This document shows, in pieces, positions 33,269-41,435 of a DNA stretch of 60,391 nucleotides (the first letter of the stretch is position 1; the number at the start of each line of letters is the position of its first letter). This DNA comes from Micromonosporaceae bacterium (GTDB lineage: Bacteria; Actinomycetota; Actinomycetes; Mycobacteriales; Micromonosporaceae): NCBI GenBank assembly GCA_009377645.1, contig WHTQ01000016.1, forward strand, positions 1 through 60,391, read 5' to 3'. The notes beneath the pieces were generated by a model. It saw only the letters and a program-made list of their open reading frames with translations. It did no database searches and had not been told where the DNA came from. Position numbers and translations under genes: made by a program.

Positions 33269-33670
33269 ATGGAGCCGACGGTGCTGCTGCCGGCGCTGGT
33301 GCTGTTCACGCTGGTGACCGTGGAGTTCGGGGGCTGGTCGCTGCTGGGTCTGCTGGGCCGGCGGGACACCCTGAGCTCGTTCCAGGAACAGTTCTTCCGG
33401 GCCGGCCACGCCCACGCCGGTGTGCTGCTGGTGCTGACGCTGGTGAGCTTCGTGCTGATGGGCCGCACCGAGTTCACCGAGCCGACCCAGTGGCTGCTCG
33501 GGATCGGGCTGCTGGTGGGCGTGCTGATGCAGTCCGGCGGGTTCTTCCTGCACATGCTGCGGGGCCGGGAGGGCGGCGGTTCGGCGGGGACGCTGGTCAC
33601 CCGGGTCGGTGCGGTGGTGATCGCCGTCGTCCTGGTCACGCTGGGGATCGGGCTGCTGGCGGCCGGCTGA
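33269..33670 (+). CDS. Small four-helix membrane protein of unknown function
   Basis: 133 residues with four hydrophobic segments: VLLPALVLFTLVTVEFGGWS, AGVLLVLTLVSFVLMG, WLLGIGLLVGVLMQSGGFFL and VGAVVIAVVLVTLGIGLLAA. FFRAGHAHAGVLLVL has a His pair entering the second helix. The ATG at 33269 is preferred over 33263 because GGGAGG is then eight bases upstream. The repeated ctgacaggga sits in the leader. I do not recognise the family beyond hypothetical actinobacterial proteins. Confidence 0.7.
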   Translation: MEPTVLLPALVLFTLVTVEFGGWSLLGLLGRRDTLSSFQEQFFRAGHAHAGVLLVLTLVSFVLMGRTEFTEPTQWLLGIGLLVGVLMQSGGFFLHMLRGREGGGSAGTLVTRVGAVVIAVVLVTLGIGLLAAG

Positions 33671-33703
33671 CCGGCGCCGCGCACATCTGCGACCATCGTC
33701 GAC

Positions 33704-34072
33704 ATGGAGCTGTGGAACAACCCGTCCTGCACCAAGTGTGCCGGTGCCCGGGACACGCTCGACGCCGCGCAGGTGCCGTACCGGCTGCGCGCCTACCTGG
33801 CGCAGCCGCCGACCGCCGAGGAGCTGATCGAGGTGCTGCGGCGGCTCGGAGCGCAGCCCTGGGAGATCTGCCGGTTGGGTGAGCCGGCGGCGGCCGCCCG
33901 GGGGATGGCCCAGTGGCCCCGGGACGAGGCGAGCGCCGGGCGGTGGATCGCGGCAATGGTCGAGGCACCCGAGCTGATCCAGCGCCCGATCCTGCTGCTG
34001 GACGACGGCTCCGCGCTGGTCGGCCGGACTCCCGAGGCGCTGGCCGAGGCGGTGCGCCGCAGCCGACCGTAG
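33704..34072 (+). CDS. ArsC/Spx-family thioredoxin-fold protein
   Basis: 122 residues. MELWNNPSCTKCAGARDTLD carries a C-x2-C at the N-terminus of the first helix. YLAQPPTAEELIEVL and the cis-Pro region IQRPILLLDDG follow, as in ArsC-type arsenate reductases and Spx. E. coli ArsC has only the first Cys of this pair, and an Arg triad is not clear here, so a general reductase role is as likely as arsenate reduction. No arsenic genes are nearby. Confidence 0.75.
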   Translation: MELWNNPSCTKCAGARDTLDAAQVPYRLRAYLAQPPTAEELIEVLRRLGAQPWEICRLGEPAAAARGMAQWPRDEASAGRWIAAMVEAPELIQRPILLLDDGSALVGRTPEALAEAVRRSRP

Positions 34073-34259
34073 CCGGGCGCGCCGAGCTCGGCCGCCACAG
34101 GGCCTTGTAGTCCATCGCGGCGCGCGGATCGCGGCGGAAGCGGATGCCCGATCGGTTACTGGATGGTCGGGCGGCAGCTTGCCGGTAGAGCGGTGTCGAC
34201 CGGTCACTGCGCATGCGCTCGGTGTCTGTGGGGAACCGGCGGCGCTGTCGTGCAGTCTC

Positions 34260-34760
34260 ATGAGCATGAGTGTCCGACGGATCGCGTTGCTGCTCGTGGC
34301 CGTCCTGGCAGTGGCAGCCTGCTCGAACGGCTCGGGGCGCGCGCCCTACCTCACTCAGCCGGCCGTTTCCTGTCCAGCAGTGGACGGGCTGGCCGGACAA
34401 CGCTCCGCGGACCCGTTGCCCACGGACTTCCGGCCGGTCTCGGCTATACGGTGCGCCTTCCAGCCGATTGTCGCGCCGTCCGCAGGTTCGCGCTCATCCG
34501 GCCTCGCTTGGGTCGTCGCGCAACGGTCCGCCGGTCCGTTCGACGACCTCGTCCGGGCGCTGCACCTACCGCCGCAGGAGCAGAACGGCGAGCCAGTGTG
34601 TCCGGCCGTCTTCGTCATGCCGGTGTTGCTCGCGCTGACGGACGCGTCAGGCAACACGGTCCTGCCGGCCCTGCCGGGTACCGTGTGCCGCACCCCGCTT
34701 CCCGAGGTGCAGTCGGAGCTGGACGCGCTGGCGTGGGTGGACATCGCCCGTCAGCAGTGA
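34260..34760 (+). CDS. Putative lipoprotein of unknown function
   Basis: 166 residues from the ATG at 34260 (34266 also possible). Signal peptide SVRRIALLLVAVLAVAAC ends in a lipobox VAAC. The mature part has six further cysteines (SCPAVDG, IRCAF, PVCPAVF, TVCRTPL among others), likely in disulfides, and a W-x-x-AQRSAGPFDDLVRAL helix. No family recognised. Anchored on the outer face of the membrane. Confidence 0.65.
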   Translation: MSMSVRRIALLLVAVLAVAACSNGSGRAPYLTQPAVSCPAVDGLAGQRSADPLPTDFRPVSAIRCAFQPIVAPSAGSRSSGLAWVVAQRSAGPFDDLVRALHLPPQEQNGEPVCPAVFVMPVLLALTDASGNTVLPALPGTVCRTPLPEVQSELDALAWVDIARQQ

Positions 34761-34956
34761 GTCGGTCAGCGCACCCTGGTCGCGGCAGAAGCGGATGCTC
34801 TGGGCGGCCCCATGACGGCTCCCAACCCAGGCCGGGAGACCAGCAGGAATCGCGCGTGTTCCGCTCGCCAGGGAAGCCCATGACACAGCCGCGCATGCGT
34901 TGCCGTACGCCGATGCGATCGACGTTGGTTGGGCCGACCGTCGCTACGAACCGCCG

Positions 34957-35256
34957 TCAGGCCACGGCCAGATCTCCCGTCACGTGGACCTCGAGCATGG
35001 CGACAGGCTCAGTCTGTTCGACATCGACAAACAGGCAAAACTCGTTCCGGATAAGCCATCCGGGCCGTTGGCATCCCGCATCGTGACGCAGACGCTGCCA
35101 GTCCTTGGTGCCGACCAGGTGCGCCCAGAGCCGCTCCGTGAGCTCGGGGAGGCTGGCCTGGTCGGGCGAGCCGATGAGGTAGACCTCGGAGCACGTCTGC
35201 GAGCCGCAGCTCCGGTCGGCAGAGACCAACGTCAGATCCCTTGGCATCGGCAGCAC
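34957..35256 (-). CDS. Hypothetical protein, possibly truncated at its start
   Basis: About 100 residues from a GTG at 35256. The sequence SEVYLIGSPDQASLPELTER, then LWAHLVGTKDWQRLR and EFCLFVDVEQTEPVAMLEVH, has the composition of a real protein. The same frame continues upstream as LAGC-x-FSPAAEFVDLRIDS, which looks like an extension that lost its own start where the AAA relic begins. No family recognised. It could be a remnant. Confidence 0.4.
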   Translation of the reverse strand: MLPMPRDLTLVSADRSCGSQTCSEVYLIGSPDQASLPELTERLWAHLVGTKDWQRLRHDAGCQRPGWLIRNEFCLFVDVEQTEPVAMLEVHVTGDLAVA

Positions 35257-35310
35257 GAGTGCGGGTGCTGGCGAGTCGATACGTAGGTCGACGAACTCGG
35301 CCGCCGGGCT

Positions 35311-35682
35311 GAAGACGCAACCGGCAAGACGACGATCCTGGCGGCGCTGCGAGGCCGCGGATGCCGTGGTCGACGAGGCGGCGACCGACGTCGACGTCCA
35401 CTTTCAAGCCCTGGGCCGCGACGAGGCGTGGCGCGATCCGGGGTTTGTCGACGCGATCACGCTCCTCCAGCTGGAGCGTCTGGTGCAGCCCGCACCGCCG
35501 GCAACCGCGGTCCAGGTCTTCGACCGGTCGCCGATCTGCACGTTCGCGCCCGCTACCTCGGGCTGCCGGTAACGCCGATCCCAGGCAGGGAGATCGACCG
35601 CGTGGTCGCAAAGGGGATCTATCAACCTCGGGTCTTCTTCGTTCATCTCCTCGGGTTCATCACGCCGACAGCGCAGGCGATG
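35311..35682 (+). pseudogene. AAA_28-type ATPase relic
   Basis: Pieces in different frames give EDATGKTTILAALRGRGC (P-loop), AVVDEAATDVDVHFQALGRD, PGFVDAITLLQLERL, TAVQVFDRSPICTFA, RYLGLPVTPIPGREIDRVVA and YQPRVFFVHLLGFITPTA. This is the order of the NadR-like AAA_28 family (about 180 residues). At least two frameshifts and the missing start make it non-functional. Its right end abuts the truncated recombinase on the other strand near 35680, so a deletion probably joined the two. Confidence 0.7.
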
Positions 35683-36296
35683 AACAACCGCCGCGGGGCG
35701 ACCTGCACATCGCCAAGCCGCAGCCCGAGGACCTCACAGCGGCGCAGCCCACCCAGCACCATCGCCTCGACCATCGCCCGGTCCCGCCAGGTGCGCAGCG
35801 CGGCCAGCAGAGCGTCGACCTGGCCCGGTTGCAGGATCCGCGGCAGGGTCCGTGGGGTGCGTACCAGCGGCACACCCTGCCGGGGCCGTTGGCGTTCCCG
35901 CCGGGTCGGCAACCCCCGCGGCACCGGGTTGCCGGCCACGTCCCCGCGGGCGTGCAGGAACGCGAACAGCCCCGAGATGCTGGACAGCCGCCGGCGCACC
36001 GTCCGCGCCGAGACCCCCACCCTGTCGCCGGCCACCGTCTGCAGCCGCTCGGCGGCCCCGCCGGTGTACTGCGCGGTGATAAACGCAAACACATCGCCTG
36101 CGGCAACCTCGGCCGGCGGCTTACCCACGACAGTGAAGAACACCTTCAGGTCGTACGCAACCGCCGCCACAGTATTTGGCCGCGACCGCACCGCCAGGAA
36201 CTCCAGATACGCGTCCAGCAGCGGCACACCGAACGACACAGCAAGATCACCAACCGGGGTCCGTGACCGCATCAGGCGAAGATCGACCCAGGACAT
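35643..36296 (-). pseudogene. Tyrosine recombinase, truncated in the catalytic domain
   Basis: 217 residues from an ATG at 36296 with GAGAGG upstream. The N-terminal core-binding domain is complete (LDAYLEFLAVRSRPNTVAAV, RTVRRRLSSISGLFAFLHAR). The catalytic domain begins with MVLGGLRRCEVLGLRLGDV, which has the first active-site Arg. It runs into foreign sequence at LFIA (about 35690), so the Lys, the His-x-x-Arg and the Tyr are lost. A short stretch shared with the AAA relic supplies the stop. The protein might still bind DNA but cannot recombine. Confidence 0.75.
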
Positions 36297-36793
36297 ACAG
36301 GTACCTCTCTGTCAGACCCATCGGAAACCATCCGTACTGGATCAACGAGGATCACCTGCATATCAAGCATGACAGGATGTTGATGGCCGCGATGACCACG
36401 TCCGAGCGTCGTTCCCGGCAACGGCGTGACGGCAGAACATGACGCCCGTCACAGCACGTCGCATGAGTCAGAAAGATCAACTCTATTTGGGCAGGTCAGC
36501 GCGCTACGGTCGGTTCTTGGTTCATCGCGTTTCCCCTCCGGAACCCGGATGAACAGAAGCCCACGGCGCCGAATCCGGTCCGTCCGGATGCCGGATCGCG
36601 GCTCCTTCCTCCACACCAGCGACCCGTGGTGGACCTGTGAATGCCCTCAGTCGCGTATCCCTCGGCGATCATCCGCCGGATGAACGCTTCGTCTGACGGC
36701 TCCACATCCCAACCGAGGGGTCTCGGCCACCAGTCGGCGAGGTTGTGCGGATCGTTGCTATCCTGCGTCACCTGGAGCGGTACGCCACCGTCC
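36297..36793. other. Intergenic stretch with a small VOC-domain echo
   Basis: Nothing with a convincing start or full domain. On the minus strand 36530-36562 translates to GLLFIRVPEGK, identical to the core strand of the VOC-family gene at 39481-39876, with the DNA run tccggaacccggatgaacag shared by both. It is probably a tiny remnant of a related gene. The AT-rich part 36330-36400 could hold the recombinase promoter. Confidence 0.35.
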
Positions 36794-37345
36794 TCACCCC
36801 CGGTCCCGATAGAGGTCACGAAGCAGGCAGATCTCCGCCCCGTGATGGATCGCCTCGCGGTGGATGTGCAGCACCAGCGCGGCCAGCGGAGCGTCGGCGA
36901 ACGGCCCCTCGGCCGGGCCGCACGGGCGGGCCAGCCCGTCCGCGCCGAGCCCCCGCACTCCCTCGATCCAGCGGGCGTGCTCCTCGTCGAGTTGCCGCAA
37001 CGCCTCGGCTGCGGTGCCCGCGTACGCGAAGCTCTGGTAGTCGCAGGGCGGTCCACCGAAATGGGAGGCGCTGCGTGCCCCGAAGACTCCCACAATGATG
37101 TGGCCCATCCGCCAGGCGATCGTGGTCACCGGCGGCGGAGACGGCTCCGGTATGTCGTACTCAATGACAAACCTCCCGGTGCCGCGCCCGATCGAGGTCT
37201 CGCTGGCGGTGCGTACGCTCCAGCACCCCTTCACGGGTTCCCAGACGTACTCGGCATCGGTCATCCCCGCCAGCCGGGGCCGCAGGGCGTTCCGCCAGTG
37301 CCATTCCAGCTGGTCGACCAGCTGTGCGTTCCAGTCGATACTCAC
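36794..37345 (-). CDS. DinB-family protein
   Basis: 183 residues from the GTG at 37345. SIDWNAQLVDQLEWHWRN opens the four-helix bundle. VWEPVKGCWSVR, TTIAWRMGHIIVGVFGAR and LHIHREAIHHGAEICLLRDL follow, with the three His that bind metal in DinB/YfiT proteins (His in the MGH, and H-x3-HH near the end). The mycothiol-dependent relatives act as thiol transferases. The role here is unknown. It ends shortly after the last helix, as expected. Confidence 0.8.
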   Translation of the reverse strand: MSIDWNAQLVDQLEWHWRNALRPRLAGMTDAEYVWEPVKGCWSVRTASETSIGRGTGRFVIEYDIPEPSPPPVTTIAWRMGHIIVGVFGARSASHFGGPPCDYQSFAYAGTAAEALRQLDEEHARWIEGVRGLGADGLARPCGPAEGPFADAPLAALVLHIHREAIHHGAEICLLRDLYRDRG

Positions 37346-37355
37346 ACCACCTACG

Positions 37356-37466
37356 CTAGACGAAGTTGCGGACAGCCTCGGTCCTCGTTTGCTGGCTGCC
37401 TTCCATTGCTGTGTCCCCTCCAAGCGACAGCGCGATCTGGGCCAGCCGTTCCTGGAACGCATCCAT
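37356..37466 (-). pseudogene. AbiEii-type toxin, 36-residue stump
   Basis: The ATG overlaps the stop of the gene upstream (TGATG). The peptide MDAFQERLAQIALSLGGDTA corresponds to the first helix of the AbiEii gene at 3268 (MDLFHESLARHALAALDQYG). It then diverges and stops at 37356, before the nucleotide-binding GG and the DxD motif. The toxin of this second module has therefore been deleted, leaving its start. Confidence 0.7.
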
Positions 37467-37792
37467 CAGGTGTGGCGAAGCTCAGGGAAGCGGTTCTCCC
37501 ACAGCGCGCGGACCTGACGCGCCTGGATGAGGTTTCGCCAGTCGCGGCGGAGGAGCCGCCAGTTGAGCAGACGCCGCTGGTCTGCCTCCTGCCCCTCCTC
37601 CAGAACGATCTTGTACATTGCGGCTCGGTCATACTCGTCGTCAAGGTCGAACGCCCGACATCCGCTCCAGGCTAGGTCGCGAGGAAGCGTGACGACGCCG
37701 CGATCAGGTCCCTGCAGGTCGTCAAGCCTCGCCGGCACCGCGTAGGGCTTGACGTCCGCGACGCTGAAAGGGCCGGGCTGGTCCGTGTCCAT
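37466..37792 (-). CDS. Paralogue of the AbiEii partner (putative antitoxin)
   Basis: 108 residues from an ATG at 37792 behind GGGAG. YAVPARLDDLQGPDRGVVTL and, at the end, RALWENRFPELRHT match the gene at 2920-3261 (IAVPEDLGGLHGPAHGVVEL and RTIWEERFPELRA). The middle is more divergent (DDEYDRAAMYKIVLEEGQEA). Downstream is the stump of an AbiEii-type gene, so the same two-gene module existed here. An orphan antitoxin may remain useful against related toxins. Confidence 0.65.
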   Translation of the reverse strand: MDTDQPGPFSVADVKPYAVPARLDDLQGPDRGVVTLPRDLAWSGCRAFDLDDEYDRAAMYKIVLEEGQEADQRRLLNWRLLRRDWRNLIQARQVRALWENRFPELRHT

Positions 37793-37825
37793 ACTCCCAG
37801 TGTGACTGGTATGTGGTCGGTCTAA

Positions 37826-39028
37826 TTGAGTGGCCAGCTGGCGGCACGTGCGCGGCGGAACAGGTATGGCGCCCGCCACACTGAACGGCGTGAACCTCGA
37901 GATCAACTCTTGTTTCCGCAGGCCACAGGGGTTGGCGGTAGTTCTTGCTTCATCAGGGTTGCCTCCGTCAGCGATGTCAAGATCAGCTCACCGGGTAACG
38001 TCAGCGAGGTTGCTCTGGTGGCCGACGCGCTCGGCGTCACGCTGGCCGAGGTCCTCGGCGTCGAGCGCAAAGGCAGCCTGGCGCTCGCCGCGCGCGTAAT
38101 GACGGCGCCAGGGCAAGACGAGACCGCGCCAGCCCGCCGCCGCGTGCGCCAGGTCCTCGAAGCCGAAGCCGCCCTAACGGACGCCGTCGGCCTGCTGCCA
38201 GCCCGACCCTCGAGTGCCGGCACCACTGTCCTAGAGCGGGTTCGCTTGGAAGGGCTCGCCAATGCCGTCACGGCGGCGGGTGGGGCGCGCCTGGCGGAAA
38301 TGGTCAGGGAGGAGCTGGGCCTAGGCCGCGCCCCGATCAGTGATCTGCCTGCCCTCCTCGAGCGACACTTTGGACTCGGCGCCGTCACCTGGCCGGTCGG
38401 CAAGACGGTCAGCGGCCTGTGCGCACACGGCGCGGATGTCGCACTGATGTTGGTAAGCTCCTCCTTCCCGGTCGGGCACCAGCGATTTACAGCAGCGCAC
38501 GAATTCGCTCACCACCTGCTAGGCGACCCGCGCGAGGTCATCATCGAAAGCGACGTCTTCGCGGTCAGCACCCCACCGGAGCGGCGAGCGAACGCCTTCG
38601 CCGCTGCACTCCTCATGCCGGCGGACGGGCTGCGCGAGGTCGTCAGTGGCCGGCCCGTCGACGACGTCGTACTCGCCGAACTCATGCGCGAGTTCGGCGT
38701 TAGCTACACCGCACTGCTCTACCGCCTCGCCGACCATGCTGTCCGGCTCATGAGTACAGCAGCCCGCGACAACTGGCTGCAGCGCGCCCCGACCAGTGTG
38801 CTACGCATAGCTGGCGACCCTGCCCCTGCCGAGCTCACCCGGCCAGGCGAGGCTCGACGTGTTCCGCCGAGGCTGCTTGCCGCCGCCCAACAGGGATACC
38901 AGAACGGCCGGGTCGGACTCGGCCTCCTCGCAGCCCTACTCGACGAGGACGCGGACTCGCTGTACACACGCCTGGCCGGTGACGGCACTACGCCTCCCGC
39001 CATACACGACGACATGGCCGACCTGTGA
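37826..39028 (+). CDS. XRE/ImmA-IrrE metallopeptidase-like protein, damaged N-terminus
   Basis: The open frame begins at a TTG (37826), but the first 65 residues look eroded. RVASVSDVKIS and NVSEVALVADALGVTLAEVL are the second half of an XRE HTH with a few residues deleted between, and the first half is not recognisable. A GTG at 38018 is a later start option. The rest is intact: ERHFGLGAVTWPVG, TAAHEFAHHLLGD with the HExxH zinc site, ANAFAAALLMP and LAELMREFGVSYTALLYRL, the order of COG2856 proteins. These cleave or relieve repressors and often pair with a PIN-like toxin, whose relic overlaps the stop at 39025. Confidence 0.65.
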   Translation: MSGQLAARARRNRYGARHTERREPRDQLLFPQATGVGGSSCFIRVASVSDVKISSPGNVSEVALVADALGVTLAEVLGVERKGSLALAARVMTAPGQDETAPARRRVRQVLEAEAALTDAVGLLPARPSSAGTTVLERVRLEGLANAVTAAGGARLAEMVREELGLGRAPISDLPALLERHFGLGAVTWPVGKTVSGLCAHGADVALMLVSSSFPVGHQRFTAAHEFAHHLLGDPREVIIESDVFAVSTPPERRANAFAAALLMPADGLREVVSGRPVDDVVLAELMREFGVSYTALLYRLADHAVRLMSTAARDNWLQRAPTSVLRIAGDPAPAELTRPGEARRVPPRLLAAAQQGYQNGRVGLGLLAALLDEDADSLYTRLAGDGTTPPAIHDDMADL

Positions 39029-39310
39029 CGCCAACACCACCAGCGCTGCTGCTGGACACCTGCGCAATCATTAACTTGTCGTACTGCTCGCCGGTCGCGA
39101 CGCTGTTCAGGACCCGCTACAGGTAGCTGTCTGCGGGCGCGCTACCACGACATCCGAGGCGAACGAACCTACGAAGTCGAACGGATCTGGTTCGGCTGTG
39201 ACTTCCGCCAGGAACGGGCAGCCGGCTCGGCTGGCTCGAAACCCTCCCGCTCCGCGACGACGCAGCCGTCCTATGGCGCTCTCGTCGAGTTCGACCACTA
39301 ACAGTGTCAT
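39025..39310 (+). pseudogene. PIN-like toxin relic (DUF4411 type)
   Basis: A GTG overlaps the ImmA stop and opens TPTPPALLLDTCAIINLSYC, a PIN-domain first strand with the catalytic Asp. It hits a TAG at 39118. Downstream pieces in other frames (LGWLETLPLRDDAAVLW) may be the rest. The overlap with the ImmA-type gene is the usual arrangement of COG2856/DUF4411 pairs. Not functional as it stands. Confidence 0.6.
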
Positions 39311-39342
39311 GACTGCCAACATGCGTGGACCTGGAATCAAGG

Positions 39343-39477
39343 TGGCCGATCCTCGTACCGGCCTGGGCGACGGCCGGTGGCGTCACCGCCACCCTCGCGA
39401 TCGGTGCCCTCGCCGGCCTCTACCCGGCGATCTGGGCCGCCCTCCTGTCGACCACCGAAGCCCTGGTGGCAAGGTGA
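39343..39477 (+). pseudogene. MacB/FtsX-type permease, C-terminal remnant
   Basis: Forty-four codons read WPILVPAWATAGGVTATLAI, then GALAGLYPAIWAALLSTTEALVAR and TGA. The last membrane helix followed by GLYPAxxAAxLSPxEAL is the standard end of MacB/FtsX-like ABC permeases. The preceding 350 residues are missing and no ATPase gene is nearby. Confidence 0.7.
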
Positions 39478-39480
39478 GTC

Positions 39481-39876
39481 TCAGCTGGTCGACGGCTGCG
39501 GCAGGCCCCGCTCGGCGGTGCTGCGCTCGACGCAGAACTCGTTGCCCTCCGGGTCGAGCAGGGTGACCCAGCCGAGCCCGTCGGCCCGCCGGTGGTCCTC
39601 GTAGAGCTGGGCGCCGAGCCCGATGATCCGGTCGACCTCCTCGTCCCGGGTCCGCTCGGTCGGCATCCAGTCGAGGTGGATCCGGTTCTTGACCACCTTT
39701 CCTTCCGGAACCCGGATGAACAGCAGCCCCGGCGCCGCCGGCGTGGGCGACATGACCAGCACCTCGGGGTCTCCCGGCTGATCCTCGTCCGAGACCGGCC
39801 AACCGGTCACGCTGCTCCAGAACGTCCCCAGGGCGTACGGATCGGCACAGTCGACGGTGATGTGGCGAACGATCAT
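39481..39876 (-). CDS. VOC-family (glyoxalase-like) protein
   Basis: 131 residues. VRHITVDCADPYALGTFWSS, GLLFIRVPEGK, NRIHLDWMP, and DEEVDRIIGLGAQLYED with VTLLDPEGNEFCVER are the paired beta-alpha-beta-beta-beta modules of the VOC superfamily, in the subgroup that begins with H-x-T-x-D. Metal ligands would be His5, His70 and Glu near FCVE. Possible roles range from antibiotic sequestering to dioxygenase-like reactions. No context fixes it. Confidence 0.85.
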   Translation of the reverse strand: MIVRHITVDCADPYALGTFWSSVTGWPVSDEDQPGDPEVLVMSPTPAAPGLLFIRVPEGKVVKNRIHLDWMPTERTRDEEVDRIIGLGAQLYEDHRRADGLGWVTLLDPEGNEFCVERSTAERGLPQPSTS

Positions 39877-40051
39877 GCCGACCAGCCAACCGCACCACCG
39901 CCAACCACGTCAACCGGTTCCGACCGGCCATCGCTGGGCGGTGGCGACGCGGGGCGGGCGGAGCGGGCGGCGCGGCTGGTGGCCGGTGGCACCGCTCCTC
40001 CTGCTGGCCGGCGCCGGGACGCTGCTGGCCATCCGGCGGGACATCACCTGA
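39875..40051 (+). CDS. Possible small membrane peptide
   Basis: 58 codons, starting within the divergent VOC start region. A basic, Pro/Gln/His-rich first half precedes a hydrophobic helix (WPVAPLLLLAGAGTLLAI) and RRDIT. There is no clear ribosome site. It may be real or chance in GC-rich DNA. Confidence 0.3.
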   Translation: MPTSQPHHRQPRQPVPTGHRWAVATRGGRSGRRGWWPVAPLLLLAGAGTLLAIRRDIT

Positions 40052-40061
40052 ATCGGCGGTC

Positions 40062-41090
40062 TCACGCGGTGGCGGTGCCAACGGCCGTGCGCACCAGCAT
40101 CTTCCCGGTGTTCTCGCCGCGCAGCAGGCCGAGGAAGGCGTCGACCGCGTGCTCCAGCCCGTCGACCACCGTCTCGTCATAGTGGACCTGGCCGGTCCGC
40201 AGCCAGCCGGCCATCTCCGCGTCGAACCGCTCCCGCAGGTGCCCGTACGAGGTGACGATGAACCCGCGCAGGGTCAGCTGCTTGCCGACCGCCAGCGCCA
40301 GGTTCCGCGGCCCCGGCGGCGGCTCGGCGGCGGTGGCGTTGTAGACCGAGATCGCACCGCACAGCGCCACCCGGCCGAACGGCTTCAACGCGGCGATCGC
40401 CGCCTCCAGCTGCTCGCCGCCGACGTTGTCGAAGTAGACGTCGATGCCGTCCGGGGCGGCTTCCCGCAGCCGCTCCCGTACCGGCCGGTCGTGGTAGTCG
40501 AACCCGGCGTCGAAGCCGAGCTCGCGCAGCCGGGCCAGCTTGGCCGGCGTGCCGGCGCTGCCCACCACCTGGGCCGCGCCGCGCAGCCTCGCCACCTGCC
40601 CGGCGATGCTGCCGACCGCCCCGGCCGCGGCGGAGACGAACACCGTCTCGCCGGGCCGCACCGGCGCGATCTCGGTCAGCCCCACCCAGGCCGTGAAGCC
40701 GGTGCCGCCCAGCACCCCGAGGTACGCGGAGGCTGGCGCCTCGGTCACGTCGACCCGCCGGGTCCGGGCGGCGTCCAGCACCGCCAGGTCGCGCCAGCCG
40801 GCCTGGTGCACGACCACGTCCCCGACCGCCCGCTCCGGCGACCGGGAGGCGACCACCTCACCGACCGCGCCGCCATCCATCGGCGCATTCAACTGGTAGG
40901 GCGGGGTGTACGAGCGGACGTCGTTCAGCTTGCCCCGCATGTACGGGTCGACCGAGATGAACTGGTTGCGGACCAGCAGCTGCCCGTCGGACAGCTCCGG
41001 CACCGCCACCTCGACTAGCTGGAAGTCACCCGACTCCGGCCAGCCGTCCGGTCGGGACACCACCTGCACCTGCCGAGCCGTCAACGTCAT
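40062..41090 (-). CDS. NADP-dependent oxidoreductase, MDR superfamily (PTGR/curcumin-reductase type)
   Basis: 342 residues. FQLVEVAVPELSDGQLLVRN and FISVDPYMRGKLNDVRSYTP start the catalytic domain. The Rossmann part has VSAAAGAVGSIAGQVARLRG, VVGSAGTPAKLARL, LGFDAGFDYHD and DVYFDNVGGEQLEAAI. No zinc ligands are present. These signatures (DPYMRG, NVGGE) define the medium-chain double-bond reductases that reduce alpha,beta-unsaturated carbonyls with NADPH. A lone gene, convergent with nothing obvious. Confidence 0.88.
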   Translation of the reverse strand: MTLTARQVQVVSRPDGWPESGDFQLVEVAVPELSDGQLLVRNQFISVDPYMRGKLNDVRSYTPPYQLNAPMDGGAVGEVVASRSPERAVGDVVVHQAGWRDLAVLDAARTRRVDVTEAPASAYLGVLGGTGFTAWVGLTEIAPVRPGETVFVSAAAGAVGSIAGQVARLRGAAQVVGSAGTPAKLARLRELGFDAGFDYHDRPVRERLREAAPDGIDVYFDNVGGEQLEAAIAALKPFGRVALCGAISVYNATAAEPPPGPRNLALAVGKQLTLRGFIVTSYGHLRERFDAEMAGWLRTGQVHYDETVVDGLEHAVDAFLGLLRGENTGKMLVRTAVGTATA

Positions 41091-41135
41091 CCACCAGTTC
41101 TACCCCTTCCACCCCCGCTACACCGAGCTCGCGGC

Positions 41136-41435
41136 TCAGGCGTCGCCGAGCCGGTTGCCGGCCACGAAGATCCGGCGCAGCCGAGCCCGGGCGGCGGCCC
41201 GCTCCATCCGGCTGCCAGGCAGGTCGAGCGCCGGGCCCAGGGAGTCGCGCCAGTATGGACCAGGGATGTGCATCCCTCGCTCCCATTGGTCGACCCGCGT
41301 AGGGATGGCGTACGGATCCTTGAACAGCTCCGCCAGCAGCTCCTGAGACAGGCCGAGCGCCAGTCGCGACCGCCATATCAGCTCCGATATAAAACCGTCC
41401 TCCCCGGCCTGGCGGTCCTCCCAGCTGCCCGGCAT
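41136..41435 (-). CDS. Small HTH protein, paralogue of the gene at 43643
   Basis: 99 residues from the ATG at 41435. RSRLALGLSQELLAELFKDP is an XRE-like first half. The second half, IPTRVDQWERGMHIPGPYWR then LGPALDLPGSRMERAAARAR, shares R-x2-(Q/E)WE-x-G-x3-P-x2-YW, AL-x2-P and RAAA with the gene at 43643, on the other side of the two-component pair. It is divergent from the kinase gene. Probably a DNA-binding protein in the same circuit. Confidence 0.65.
   Translation of the reverse strand: MPGSWEDRQAGEDGFISELIWRSRLALGLSQELLAELFKDPYAIPTRVDQWERGMHIPGPYWRDSLGPALDLPGSRMERAAARARLRRIFVAGNRLGDA

Noticed and set aside
36426-36683. An 85-codon plus-strand gene
   Set aside because: No ribosome site. 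It is antisense to the VOC echo and has random-looking composition.
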